Assembly: GCF_000003605.2 (NCBI RefSeq)
Contig: NW_003129863.1
Span: 185,037-249,036, forward strand
Direction: 5' to 3'
Length of the DNA stretch: 64,000 nt
Source: Saccoglossus kowalevskii
Lineage: Eukaryota > Hemichordata > Enteropneusta > Harrimaniidae
The notes under the pieces were generated by a model, which was not told the origin of the DNA, did no database searches, and worked only from the letters and a program-made list of their open reading frames with translations. The translations under genes were made by a program, and so were the position numbers. Positions within the stretch are counted from its first letter, which is position 1. Each line of letters starts with the position of its first letter. This document shows positions 24,801-35,681 of this stretch, piece after piece.

Positions 24801-27434
24801 TAAATTGTTGAAACACTTGTAAGGAACAAATCATCATTTGATCACAATGTCCGTAAATTGCTGAAAAACTTTCAAGTAATCTTTCCTCGTAGATTGCAGT
24901 TTCCATGAATGGAATTATTAAACGATTTGTCCATGTATAGGATTTGTGACCTATAGGAAATAAATCGCCATAAACTGTAATGTTATGGTCGGAATTGTTA
25001 TATAATTGAATGTGTTATATAACCAGTAGGAAATAAATCGCCATATAGTGGAATGTTTATGCATAGAATTGTTGGAATACGGATTAATCACCGTGATTAC
25101 ATACTCAGTGAATAAAATTGTTGGAAGACGTGAAGAAATAAATTCACCCTAGACGGCAAATTGCAAAGAGTGAATGTTCAACCTAGAAGGCAAAGTCCAT
25201 GAAATAGATGACAATCAATCAATCAGCGTACAGGAAATCGATCAGCCATGCGCTTTTCTCGGACGGAGACGGAATTTTAGACCTCTAGATTACAATAACT
25301 TTGTAACCAGTCACCCTGCATTGAACTGTTTGAAAACTTGTTTTGTATCAATTACTCAGACTGCATTATCTAGTAAAATTATTGCTAGACTAGCCAAGAA
25401 GGCCATGGAATTCTAAAGGAAGATTTAAAGAGAATCAATAATTCCTCAATGCAATTTCCATTGAGATGAGATATACAAGATATTCACAGTTAGATTCAGA
25501 TGAAGTATAAATAATCAAATCCACTACTAGGTAATTCAAAGCTAACTGCCCCGTTTCATTCATTAAGGTGGCAATAGGGGTAAAATGTGGTAAAATTATG
25601 ATTCGTGTATTCTAAGCTATCCTGAACATTTATATCTGGGTGAATACGGTAGTGTGTATGCCATACTAATCATTGTCTAAGGTATTATCTGACTGTCAAA
25701 TTCGCAATTGACACATAACACATAACTTTGGTAGCGCTGGAGGCTAGATGATCGCATCTCAAGTTGTCTTCATCTGTTTTGTCTTCTAATTATGGCCATA
25801 ATTTTTCACATGTTTTACGACTGATGCTGCCTTAAATTATTACAGTACCACTTCACAGAACGTTATGTGTTCCTTTGGTGTCAGAAAGAAACATGATTCC
25901 AATGAACAACTTATACAATTAAAACAAATTTAAAACGTTATTTAAGCTTGGATAATTGTATTTCATTTTTTACATTCTTATAGGCACTAATGCAGCCACT
26001 AATGCGGGCACTGCTATAATTGTTGTGACATTGGTAACATTATTCTTATTAATTTTCATCTGCTTGCTGCTGGCAATTTATCATATTAAACGTGATGCTA
26101 TTATAGCATTTGTTTCCAATCCACTACCACAAAAAGTATGGCAAGATTATATGGTAAGTGACGATATATTATTATGGAAATATATATGTAAATATATCTA
26201 GTATCTTTAGATGCAGGGATATACATGTCCCATTATGATTCAGACTTGTTCCTCAATGCGCTTTGCCCTCCAAATGTCGCATTTCTTTTTTGTGAGTATT
26301 TGTGTCGTTAGAACATCACCCATTTTGACTATAAAACCTCAATATTTAAATTTTAAAATTAAAAAAAAAATCGTTTATAGTGATTTCCCCACTTCTGCAC
26401 AAATTGTAAAAGCGTTATAAATGTTATTATTATATTAAATACATCAATAGATTAATTTGAATTAAATGAATAGCTGACGCCACTTTGAACTCTATATTTA
26501 CGTTGGTATATTATTAGCATTATAAAATGCAAAACAAATGACTGTTGCTGTTACAAATGTGTTTATTTATTCATGGAATATGTTCACAGTACAGCCCGTG
26601 ACCATGTCTAGCCATGGACATAGAGTTGAAGTAAAGCCATGCAGTTGAATTATTTTTTTATTTTTAGCAGTATATATGGTTCCTCTTTCAGAAAATTCAT
26701 TTTAAGCAGCTTTGTTTTGGAACAGATAATTGCAACTGTGTATTTAATTTTTATTGTTTGAATAGGTGACTCATAGTGTTATGTGTCACTTGTTAAAAGT
26801 GCACTCACCATCCTTACACAGACACTGATGTAATCCGTCTAGTAGTGATGTTTACATGACCAACATCTAATTTGTTATACTGCAGAAAATCACATTCAAA
26901 GTGGAGGAGTATCAAATTGCCGTAGATCCTGATGACGCAGATGAAGAATACGATACAATACGTGAGAGCAGTGATACAACAAACGTAATGATAACGACAA
27001 CATCAACTACAATAACATCACCAATTGCAACATCAGAGGCATCATTATCTGACTTATCAGTGTCATCAGCAATTAGTCATAATTCGGTGAATGGAAATGA
27101 TGGTATTGAACTCAGACATAATGTGTGGAAGCAGCTGTATTGGAAGACAGAACCATCACTTCCCTTAATGAATTCTGATAATTACGTCCATAGACAAGAT
27201 GAACAACCAGAACAATCGCCTGTTGAATCATCTTGTGATATTCCGTCTTACAGTCATATGTGTGCCAACTCACGCGTATCTAGCATTAGTTATTTCGATA
27301 ATAAAGATGAGAATGATTTGCGCAAATTTTATAATATATTTCTTGGAACCATTGGTGATGAAACTCGCGATACACCGAATATCAAGAATCAATATTCTAA
27401 GGTGACCGAGCCAGGAGGTGAATGTAACTCATGA
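12867..27434 (+). CDS. Receptor A: class II cytokine receptor-like, 888 aa, 14 exons
   Basis: Exons: 12867-12951, 15377-15500, 16109-16296, 16724-16902, 17009-17141, 17546-17669, 18418-18602, 18967-19148, 19273-19417, 20118-20212, 22783-23011, 23137-23415, 25984-26153, 26886-27434. Intron phases are 1,2,1,0,1,2,1,0,1,0,1,1,0, and all junctions join in frame. Domains: signal peptide 1-28; D1 29-132 with C84-x7-C92; D2 133-236; second D1 237-339 with C290-x7-C298; second D2 340-448 (GIMGPP start); fibronectin III 449-556 and 557-649; membrane span about 660-684; box 1-like NPLPQKVWQDYM 695-706; tail to 888. Tail tyrosines include EEYDTI (728), NYVHR (806) and QYSKVTE (876). The D1-D2 pairs resemble IL10RB/IFNGR1, and doubling recalls IFNAR1. 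I infer a plasma-membrane cytokine receptor signalling through JAK. No WSXWS motif is present. An alternative start is the ATG at 12894. The tail appears shortened compared with B. Confidence 0.8.
20578..22015. mobile_element. Foldback/TIR element with TGACGTCA arrays, TSD TACATT
   Basis: It sits in intron 10 of receptor A. Inverted arms begin AGTAGTTTAGGATGGACTAT at 20584 and end with the complement at 22009. TACATT flanks both sides (20578-20583, 22010-22015). The arms match over at least 170 bases. Each arm carries internal short repeats of (a)atgacgtcacaatggga. Perfect TGACGTCA palindromes are visible at 20643, 20663, 20705, 20783 and 20993 on the left, and 21881, 21923 and 21943 on the right. 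The middle is hidden by the 817-base gap, so any transposase would be unseen. The arms are non-coding. Confidence 0.8.
21018..21834. other. Assembly gap (817 N) inside the foldback element
   Basis: An unbroken run of N. The gap lies between inverted arms, where a hairpin-forming or repetitive core would defeat sequencing or assembly. Its content and true size are unknown. Confidence 0.99.
23430..24275 (+). repeat. Minisatellite (about 9 x 98-104 bp) built from an exon end and splice donor
   Basis: Copies of GGGTACCATGCAGTAACTGG recur with the T of GGTACC at 23473, 23571, 23669, 23770, 23869, 23968, 24067, 24165 and a weaker one at 24269. The unit is homologous to the 3' end of the last fibronectin exon (compare exon 8 of receptor B, N-Y-N-S-S-V-F-G-Y-H-A-V-T-G). 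It includes the donor CAG|GTATGTATACT and a TCTGCAG acceptor-like end. At least two units (23536-23601, 23634-23699) are 66-base, phase 1-1, open segments between AG and GT; others carry stops or one extra base. It lies in intron 12 of receptor A, and B and C lack the array. Confidence 0.85.
24290..25983. other. Rest of intron 12 of receptor A
   Basis: AT-rich, with repeated loose phrases such as ggaatgttcatg-atagaattgttgga between 24300 and 25150. This hints at an older decayed tandem repeat with a unit of roughly 60-100 bases. No exon with usable splice sites and receptor homology was found; in particular no match to the 33-codon cassette of receptor B. Confidence 0.4.
25984..26153 (+). other. 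Receptor A transmembrane and box 1-like exon
   Basis: Exon 13 opens with a short stalk (GTNAATNAGT), then a hydrophobic run AIIVVTLVTLFLLIFICLLL, and ends with NPLPQKVWQDYM. The matching exons of B (45005-45153) and C (57991-57843) end with F-S-S-P-I-S-K-M-K-W-H-E-Y-V and F-S-N-P-I-S-K-R-K-W-H-E-Y-I. The shared P-(L/I)-(P/S)-x-x-x-W-x-(D/E)-Y just inside the membrane is where JAK-binding box 1 lies in cytokine receptors. Confidence 0.75.
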
Positions 27435-27780
27435 AACACATTGGGTGAGGCAGCACCAGACGAGTCATATAATTACGGTAAAATGACAGGAGCTGATGAT
27501 GGCTCAATTCTGCTTGGCCCAAACATCCACTGATAATATTCCCTCTAGTGTTGCTGATGTAATGAGTATGTATTTCTAACAACAGTCAGACGCGCTTCAC
27601 GGCCCAATGAATAAGCCATTCATTTATGATGACTTTAAAGTAGAAGACCTCAGTTACATCACGTCGGCAAAAACACCTAACGTAGCATTGAGTAAAAATT
27701 ACAAATTTGTTCTTGAAAATGGGCATTCACCAATTGACGAATACGGCTTGTGCCAAGACACAGTACATTAACACCTTGTT
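27435..27780 (+). pseudogene. Decayed former C-terminal tail of receptor A
   Basis: After the stop at 27432-27434 the sequence still reads like the receptor B tail in shifted frames. N-Y-G-K-M-T-G-A-D-D-G-S-I near 27469 parallels D-N-Y-S-R-V-T-E-A-D-N-G-L-I of B. An open stretch near 27585-27773 contains Y-D-D-F-K-V-E-D-L-S-Y and N-G-H-S-P-I-D-E-Y-G before a stop. The tail was probably once longer, comparable with the 415-residue tail of B; alternatively a downstream exon is still spliced in. Confidence 0.55.
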
Positions 27781-29660
27781 GGAGGAAAAAAAAACAGCCG
27801 GACACAAATGAGAATGTGGAATTACCGAGGAGGTGCCAGTCAGAGATGTGCCTGAACCACATGTGGATGCGAATGTTCAAGGCAAGCCAAGTAATGTTGG
27901 TCTTATATGAATGACTGTTAACTCTCTTGTTAAAACCACAACAAATTATGGTGATAATTAACTGATATAATATGAAAATAGCATGACTTTCAAAGATATA
28001 GCTGAACAATCAACAAGGAAAATTGTTAGCCATTTGTGTAAACAGTAACAGTGCTGACAGTCAACAATTTGTAATGGTACGCAGCATACATATTTCGCAC
28101 ATATTTTCTGGTACTAAACACAGACATAGTTTTCTCTTCTTTCTAGAAAATTCAACATTAATTTGAACCTTACTTTATTAAATTAGGATATTCTATATTT
28201 CTTTCTAAAATCACTAAATTTAGAAGCAAACAGAGTGACAAGACACCATATTAGTGGAAGGTGCACAAATTAAAGCAACAGATGAAAATGAAATGTTTTG
28301 ATGAAGAAGGAAAAATTAATTGGCATCAATTGGCGTTCAAACATGATGGGTTGGGGTCTTGGCGTCGAACATAATGTGGCAATTTTTATGTTTGTTCTGG
28401 ATTATGTGTGATTTTGAACATTGTATTGTATAATGGTCGACTGTAAGCAGGGGATGTAATTGTTTATTACATATAAACTGTAAATTACAGTAATTTGCCA
28501 TGAAATATCATTAGCAATGTCTGCAATAGATATGAGGCAACATAGTCCCTTTTAAAAGTTTGTTCTGGTACACTTTGAGCTACAAAGAAGTATTTTGACA
28601 CCCTATAATTATTGTTGAATGTTATGATTGTGTAATATGACCTTGATAGCTGGATTATTTTACAAACAAGGGCACCAGGAACCATTAAATAAAAATGCAA
28701 ACTAGTCATCTGTCCACGAATTAAAAACAAAAACACCAGGGTGAAGTCAACACCAGGCTGCAGGACATGTGCTATGATTAATCATCAGAATAATAGAAAT
28801 AGTTAAAACCGTACGTATAGATGAACTCATTGAAATCAAACCGTGCAACTTCGAGAAGCATCGGAAGCAAATGGCAATGTTTGAAAATCGACGCACCAAT
28901 GACACTTTCTGAATGTCAGGGTTTTGGTATTAATAAAAGTATAAGAAATCGGTGTCAAATATATGTTTAAAGCAGTCCGTTGGCACAATAGTTTTGCAAA
29001 ACGGTAACAACGAAAATTACCTTCAATTCACCGTGTATTGATTTATTTCCAGTCTAGAAATAACATTGAATATGTCATGTACTATAATATTTTTAAATAT
29101 TGTGGGAGCATTTACCTTGTACTTTAGTTTTCTTCAATTTGTGTGTTTGTTTGTATATGTATAGAAATAAATCTCCATAGTGTATGCCATCATGAGCACA
29201 CAAAACACAACTGATGATCACTAGGTGGCGTACATCAAATACAATATGGTAAGTGTGACAGGTATTTTTGATGTTTAAAAACCTTTCACTTAGGTAACCG
29301 GGGTTCGGTCGTTTTTCACGCTAGACTCACAAAAAAAAACACACACACAAGCTCCATTCATGTTCCAAACGATTCTCCGCCAAGTCCCTGGTTTTCACCC
29401 GAGACAGCATGAAATCAATCTTTATTTTTTGTCACTCCTTAACCAATTACAATCAGTATAAGAGACTCCAAGGCCTTGCCTTCAAACAAACAACCAATCA
29501 CATGAAAGTTTTACACAACATAATCAATTAATTAATCGTCAAGCTATTTAGCAAACCCACTACTATATGTCAACACTAACTAATATTTATGGGGTAATAG
29601 TCTTGCACTAACATTCCACAAAGATACCACATTAGTTAGAATCGCAAACAAGATTGGTTA
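27781..29660. other. Intergenic between receptors A and B
   Basis: AT-rich, with no supported gene. Probably the 3' untranslated region and flank of receptor A. A run of A and CA dinucleotides lies near 29330-29350. Confidence 0.4.
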
Positions 29661-31000
29661 TAAGATGTTTTTGGCTGATTTCGACTAGCTCGCCATCTGG
29701 CCTTGTCATTAACCTTTATCAGTAGATGTCATGGCAACCACTGTCAAACTGACTGACCTCATCACTTAACCCCTATCAGTAGATGCCATGTAAATATAAA
29801 TCATGACATAAGTATCACTGTATTTGTGTGAAAACATACATCATAGACAAACGTCCATCAGGTGTTCAGGCGTATGTTTGAACAGATGCGTAGCTATTTG
29901 GTTTGCTAAGTTGTGCCAGTCATATCTTGCACTGCGAGTCTAGCTCAAACAATGCCCGCACTTAGATGAGGAGGTACAGGACATGTATAACTGCTGTAGC
30001 CAATTGACCGATACGAATTTAATACTTGGCGTGTTTAGACGACGTATCATTGTTACGGCATGCAATATAAGATCAACGTGCCGACAAATCATTGGCAACT
30101 TTATCGTTATGTTTAATCATGAGCATTCCATCACTGAACTTTATTCCGTTTCTCACGCGTGTGCCAACATTCAAGATCCGGCATAGAGTTATTTGTATCA
30201 GTATGAAAATGGTGGTCTCAGCAGTGAGTCCCCGTGTTAGTTGAACAAGGACTCGTATTATACTGGAAATACGGAATATCGAACGCTGGAATTAATGTTA
30301 ATCTGAACTGTGGGGCCAAATCAGCTATTATAACTTAATCAAAGGGAAATTGAAGCGTTAACATGTTTACTTAACATCAACAAAGACACGTAATGGCGTA
30401 AATACATTAACGACATACAGATTCGGTCCGTCATTTTGTAAACTCATATCCGGTTCAAATTTGAATCTCAGTCATGTAGAAACAGATGCTGGGTGCCGCA
30501 CATGAGAAATTACTACATTTCCATTAAGTCCACGGTTTATCAGCACGTATAAACAAGGCTACAGTTTACTGTATGTCCCAGTGGAATATACCACCCTACT
30601 GCTATACTATAAACTTATGCTATATCATAAATCAACATAGCATAATTTATAAGTCACCATTATTCATTGTATAACGTGACCTTTGTATCCACAATATTGT
30701 TTAAATTTACAGTCCAATAACCTTGAAAACGGTGTAATATTTTGGTAACTATTAACTCGATGGAATTGTATCTTCTAATTAGAGCTATTAGATGCTGGTT
30801 AGTTATTAAAAATAGTTGGACAAATTGTGTTATTAGGCTGGACAATAAGTTAGTTTAAAATAAATTTAATGTCATGTGATATAAAATAAATATGAGTTAA
30901 TCAAAAATAACGAATTCATCACCAACTACTAGTATCAGAGTTTTTCGTTATAAGAATTGATAAAACACAAACTGTGTTAAGCCATCAGTTAGGCCTGTGG

Positions 31001-31008
31001 TGACGTCA
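31001..31008 (+). promoter_or_regulatory. CRE palindrome, receptor B unit 1
   Basis: Perfect TGACGTCA, 35 bases before the ATG at 31043. A possible TATA-like run, TATAAAAT, lies at 30880. Conserved in all four units. Confidence 0.5.
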
Positions 31009-31042
31009 CTGCAAAAAGCTTTTGACAGGTTCCCCATCTGTC

Positions 31043-31106
31043 ATGGCAATGACTCGTCACATATTGACGGTGCTTGCGAGTCTTTTGGTCCTTGGACCTG
31101 TTAAAG
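31043..31106 (+). CDS. Receptor B first exon, copy 1 (signal peptide)
   Basis: The exon encodes MAMTRHILTVLASLL followed by VLGPVK and one extra base, ending AAAG|GTAAGT in phase 1. It joins in frame to the exon at 37320 (G+CA gives Ala, then T-D-V-G-P-P-R-N-V). It is a typical cleavable signal peptide. If used, splicing must skip copies 2-4, which lack an upstream acceptor site and so would simply stay in the intron. Confidence 0.7.
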
Positions 31107-32923
31107 GTAAGTGAAAGTCTCAACTGAATATATACTTGAGTCGGTCTACTGCACGTATTTCACAATAAATAATGTACTTTGGAAGTCCGTCCAGAGTGTC
31201 TTTCTAGCGTCGTAAAGATCGAGAATAACAACATTCCGCACTGTTGTAATTTGTTTGTGTTTTTGTCGATTTGACAATATACATTTGGCTGTTAAAATAT
31301 CTTTACTTGCGAACGATATCCCTTTAAAACACAGTTCTGTCGCCATTTCTGTTTTCGTATTTCTTGTATCGACTGCTCGTAAAATTGCCGAGTTTGCTCT
31401 CTTGGTCGTTGTAATTTACTGTATATCAGCGTAATTACGATTCATGACTGTTATGTCTAAAACTGTTTTTATGAGCCCATATGCCGTTAATGGCAATGTG
31501 CTGTATTTTATTCCATTTCTGCGACTATATTGTTATCAAACATTGGTTGTATGTAATCTTAAAAAAACTGCAGACTCATAAGATGTTTTTGGCTGATTTC
31601 GACTAGCTCGCCATCTGGCCTTGTCATTAACCTTTATCAGTAGATGTCATGGCAACCACTGTCAAACTGACTGACCTCATCACTTAACCCCTATCAGTAG
31701 ATGCCATACAAATATAAATCATGACATAATTATCACTGTATTTGTGTGAAAACATACATCATAGACAAACGTCCATCAGGTGTTCAGGCGTATGTTTGAA
31801 CAGATGCGTAGCTATTTGGTTTGCTAAGTTGTGCCAGTCATATCTTGCACTGCGAGTCTAGCTCAAACAATGCCCGCACTTAGATGAGGAGGTACAGGAC
31901 ATGTATAACTGCTATAGCCAATTGACCGATACGAATTTAATACTTGGCGTGTTTAGACGACGTATCATTGTTACGGCATGCAATATAAGATCAACGTGCC
32001 GACAAATCATTGGCAACTTTATCGTTATGTTTAATCATGAACATTCCATCACTGAACTTTATTCCGTTTCTCACGCGTGTGCCAACATTCAAGATCCGGC
32101 ATAGAGTTATTTGTATCAGTATGAAAATGGTGGTCTCAGCAGTGAGTCCCCGTGTTAGTTGAACAAGGACTCGTATTATACTGGAAATACGGAATATCGA
32201 ACGCTGGAATTAATGTTAATCTGAACTGTGGGGCCAAATCATCTATTATAACTTAATCAAAGGGAAATTGAAGCGTTAACATGTTTACTTAACATCAACA
32301 AAGACACGTAATGGCGTAAATACATTAACGACATACAGATTCGGTCCGTCATTTTGTAAACTCATATCCGGTTCAAATTTGAATCTCAGTCATGTAGAAA
32401 CAGATGCTGGGTGCCGCACATGAGAAATGACTACATTTCCATTAAGTCCACGGTTTATCAGCACGTATAAACAAGGCTACAGTTTACTGTATGTCCCAGT
32501 GGAATATACCACCCTACTGCTATACTATAAACTTATGCTATATCATAAATCAACATAGCATAATTTATAAGTCACCATTATTCATTGTATAACGTGACCT
32601 TTGTATCCACAATATTGTTTAAATTTACAGTCCAATAACCTTGAAAACGGTGTAATATTTTGGTAACTATTAACTCGATGGAATTGTATCTTCTAATTAG
32701 AGCTATTAGATGCTGGTTAGTTATTAAAAATAGTTGGACAAATTGTGTTATTAGGCTGGACAATAAGTTAGTTTAAAATAAAATTAATGTCATGTGATGT
32801 GATATAAAATAAATATGAGTTAATCAAAAATAACGAATTCATCACAAACTACTAGTATCAGAGTTTTTCGTTATAAGAATTGATAAAACACAAACTGTGT
32901 TAAGCCATCAGTTAGGCCTGTGG

Positions 32924-32931
32924 TGACGTCA
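32924..32931 (+). promoter_or_regulatory. CRE palindrome, receptor B unit 2
   Basis: TGACGTCA, 35 bases before the ATG at 32966; same context as unit 1. Confidence 0.5.
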
Positions 32932-32965
32932 CTGCAAAAAGCTTTTGACAGGTTCCCCATCTGTC

Positions 32966-33029
32966 ATGGCAATGACTCGTCACATATTGACGGTGCTTGC
33001 GAGTCTTTTGGTCCTTGGACCTGTTAAAG
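32966..33029 (+). CDS. Receptor B first exon, copy 2 (signal peptide)
   Basis: Identical in protein to copy 1 (M-A-M-T-R-H start, G-P-V-K end), with the same GTAAGT donor and phase 1. Open and usable as an alternative first exon. Confidence 0.7.
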
Positions 33030-34842
33030 GTAAGTGAAAGTCTCAACTGAATATATACTTGAGTCGGTCTACTGCACGTATTTCACAATAAATAATGTAC
33101 TTTGGAAGTCCGTCCAGAGTGTCTTTCTAGCGTCGTAAAGATCGAGAATAACAACATTCCGCACTGTTGTAATTTGTTTGTGTTTTTGTCGATTTGACAA
33201 TATACATTTGGCTGTTAAAATATCTTTACTTGCGAACGATATCCCTTTAAAACACAGTTCTGTCGCCATTTCTGTTTTCGTATTTCTTGTATCGACTGCT
33301 CGTAAAATTGCCGAGTTTGCTCTCTTGGTCGTTGTAATTTACTGTATATCAGCGTAATTACGATTCATGACTGTTATGTCTAAAAACTGTTTTTATGAGC
33401 CCATATGCCGTTAATGGCAATGTGCTGTATTTTATTCCATTTCTGCGACTATATTGTTATCAAACATTGGTTGTATGTAATCTTAAAAAAACTGCAGACT
33501 CATAAGATGTTTTTGGCTGATTTCGACTAGCTCGCCATCTGGCCTTGTCATTAACCTTTATCAGTAGATGTCATGGCAACCACTGTCAAACTGACTGACC
33601 TCATCACTTAACCCCTATCAGTAGATGCCATACAAATATAAATCATGACATAATTATCACTGTATTTGTGTGAAAACATACGTCATAGACAAACGTCCAT
33701 CAGGTGTTCATGCGTATGTTTGAACAGATGCGTAGCTATTTGGTTTGCTAAGTTGTGCCAGTCATATCTTGCACTGCGAGTCTAGCTCAAACAATGCCCG
33801 GACTTAGATGAGGAGGTACAGGACATGTATAACTGCTGTCGCCAATTGACCGATACGAATTTAATACTTGGCGTGTTTAGACGACGTATCATTGTTACGG
33901 CATGAAATATAAGATCAAAGTGCCGACAAATCATTGGCAACTTTATCGTTATGTTTAATCATGAACATTCCATCACTGAACTTTATTCCGTTTCTCACGT
34001 GTGTGCCAACATTCAAGATCCGGCATAGAGTTATTTGTATCAGTATGAAAATGGTGGTCTCAGCAGTGTGTCCCCGTGTTAGTTGAACAAGGGCTCGTAT
34101 TATACTGGAAATACGGAATATCGAACGCTGGAATTAATGTTAATCTGAACTGTGGGGCCAAATCAGCTATTATAACTTAATCAAAGGGAAATTGAAGCGT
34201 TAACATGTTTACTTAACATCAACAAAGACACGTAATGGCGTAAATACATTAACGACATACAGATTCGGTCCGTCATTTTGTAAACTCATATCCGGTTCAA
34301 ATTTGAATCTCAGTCATGTAGAAACAGATGCTGGGTGCCGCACATGAGAAATGACTACATTTCCATTAAGTCCACGGTTTATCAGCACGTATAAACAAGG
34401 CTACAGTTTACTGTATGTCCCAGTGGAATACACCACCCTACTGCTATACTATAACCTTATGCTATATCATAAATCAACATAGCATAATTTATAAGTCACC
34501 ATTATTCATTGTATAACGTGACCTTTGTATCCACAATATTGTTTAAATTTACAGTCCAATACCCTTGAAAACGATGTAATATTTTGGTAACTATGAACTC
34601 GATGGAATTGTATCTTCTAATTAGAGCTATTAGATGCTGGTTAGTTATTAAAAATAGTTGGACAAATTGTGTTATTAGGTTGGACAATAAGTTAGTTTAA
34701 AATAAATTTAATGTCATGTGATATAAAATAAATATGAGTTAATCAAAAATAACGAATTCATCACAAACTACTAGTATCAGAGTCTTTCGTTATAAGAATT
34801 GATAAAACACAAACTGTGTTAAGCCATCAGTTAGGCCCGTGG

Positions 34843-34850
34843 TGACGTCA
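34843..34850 (+). promoter_or_regulatory. CRE palindrome, receptor B unit 3
   Basis: TGACGTCA, 41 bases before the ATG at 34891; the longer spacing comes mainly from the extra taacgc found only in units 3 and 4. Confidence 0.5.
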
Positions 34851-34890
34851 CTGCAAACAGCTTTTGACAGGTTCCCCTAACGCATCTGTC

Positions 34891-34954
34891 ATGGCAACGA
34901 CTCGTCACATATTGACGGTGCTTGCGAGTCTTTTGGTCCTTGGATCTGTTAAAG
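34891..34954 (+). CDS. Receptor B first exon, copy 3 (signal peptide)
   Basis: Variant peptide: M-A-T-T-R-H start and G-S-V-K end, so two residues differ from copies 1 and 2. Same donor and phase. Confidence 0.7.
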
Positions 34955-35069
34955 GTAAGTGAAAGTCTCAACTGAATATATACTTGAGTCGGTCTACTGC
35001 ACGTATTTGACAATGAATGATGTACTTTGGAAGTCCGTCCAGAGTGTCTTTCTAGTGTCGTAAAGATCG

Positions 35070-35119
35070 NNNNNNNNNNNNNNNNNNNNNNNNNNNNNNN
35101 NNNNNNNNNNNNNNNNNNN
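35070..35119. other. Assembly gap (50 N) inside the first-exon array
   Basis: A 50-base N run looks like a placeholder of unknown size. The sequence before it matches unit position about 31209, and the sequence after matches about 30552. Either most of a unit is missing, or two near-identical haplotype contigs were joined. Confidence 0.95.
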
Positions 35120-35569
35120 AAACAAGGCTACAGTTTACTGTATGTCCCAGTGGAATATACCACCCTACTGCTATACTATAAACTTATGCTATATCATAAA
35201 TCAACATAGCATAATTTATAAGTCACCATTATTCATTGTATAACGTGACCTTTGTATCCACAATATTGTTTAAATTTACAGTCCAATACCCTTGAAAACG
35301 ATGTAATATTTTGGTAACTATGAACTCGATGGAATTGTATCTTCTAATTAGAGCTATTAGATGCTGGTTAGTTATTAAAAATAGTTGGACAAATTGTGTT
35401 ATTAGGTTGGACAATAAGTTAGTTTAAAATAAATTTAATGTCATGTGATATAAAATAAATATGAGTTAATCAAAAATAACGAATTCATCACAAACTACTA
35501 GTATCAGAGTCTTTCGTTATAAGAATTGATAAAACACAAACTGTGTTAAGCCATCAGTTAGGCCCGTGG

Positions 35570-35577
35570 TGACGTCA
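35570..35577 (+). promoter_or_regulatory. CRE palindrome, receptor B unit 4
   Basis: TGACGTCA, 41 bases before the ATG at 35618, as in unit 3. Confidence 0.5.
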
Positions 35578-35617
35578 CTGCAAACAGCTTTTGACAGGTT
35601 CCCCTAACGCATCTGTC

Positions 35618-35681
35618 ATGGCAACGACTCGTCACATATTGACGGTGCTTGCGAGTCTTTTGGTCCTTGGATCTGTTAAAG
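35618..35681 (+). CDS. Receptor B first exon, copy 4 (signal peptide, nearest to exon 2)
   Basis: Same variant as copy 3 (M-A-T-T-R-H, G-S-V-K). It is the last copy before unique intron sequence and so the simplest candidate for the standard first exon. Donor AAAG|GTAAGT, phase 1, joins the acceptor at 37319. Confidence 0.8.

Noticed and set aside
29983-30186. 67-codon open frame repeated in the first-exon units (also 31901-32104)
   Set aside because: It recurs only because the DNA unit recurs, unit 3 does not keep it, and it lies in the upstream region without any domain.
30344-30356. GGGAAATTGAAGC, resembling an interferon response element, upstream of receptor B
   Set aside because: A single short match about 690 bases from the start codon is expected by chance in AT-rich DNA; no second site supports it.
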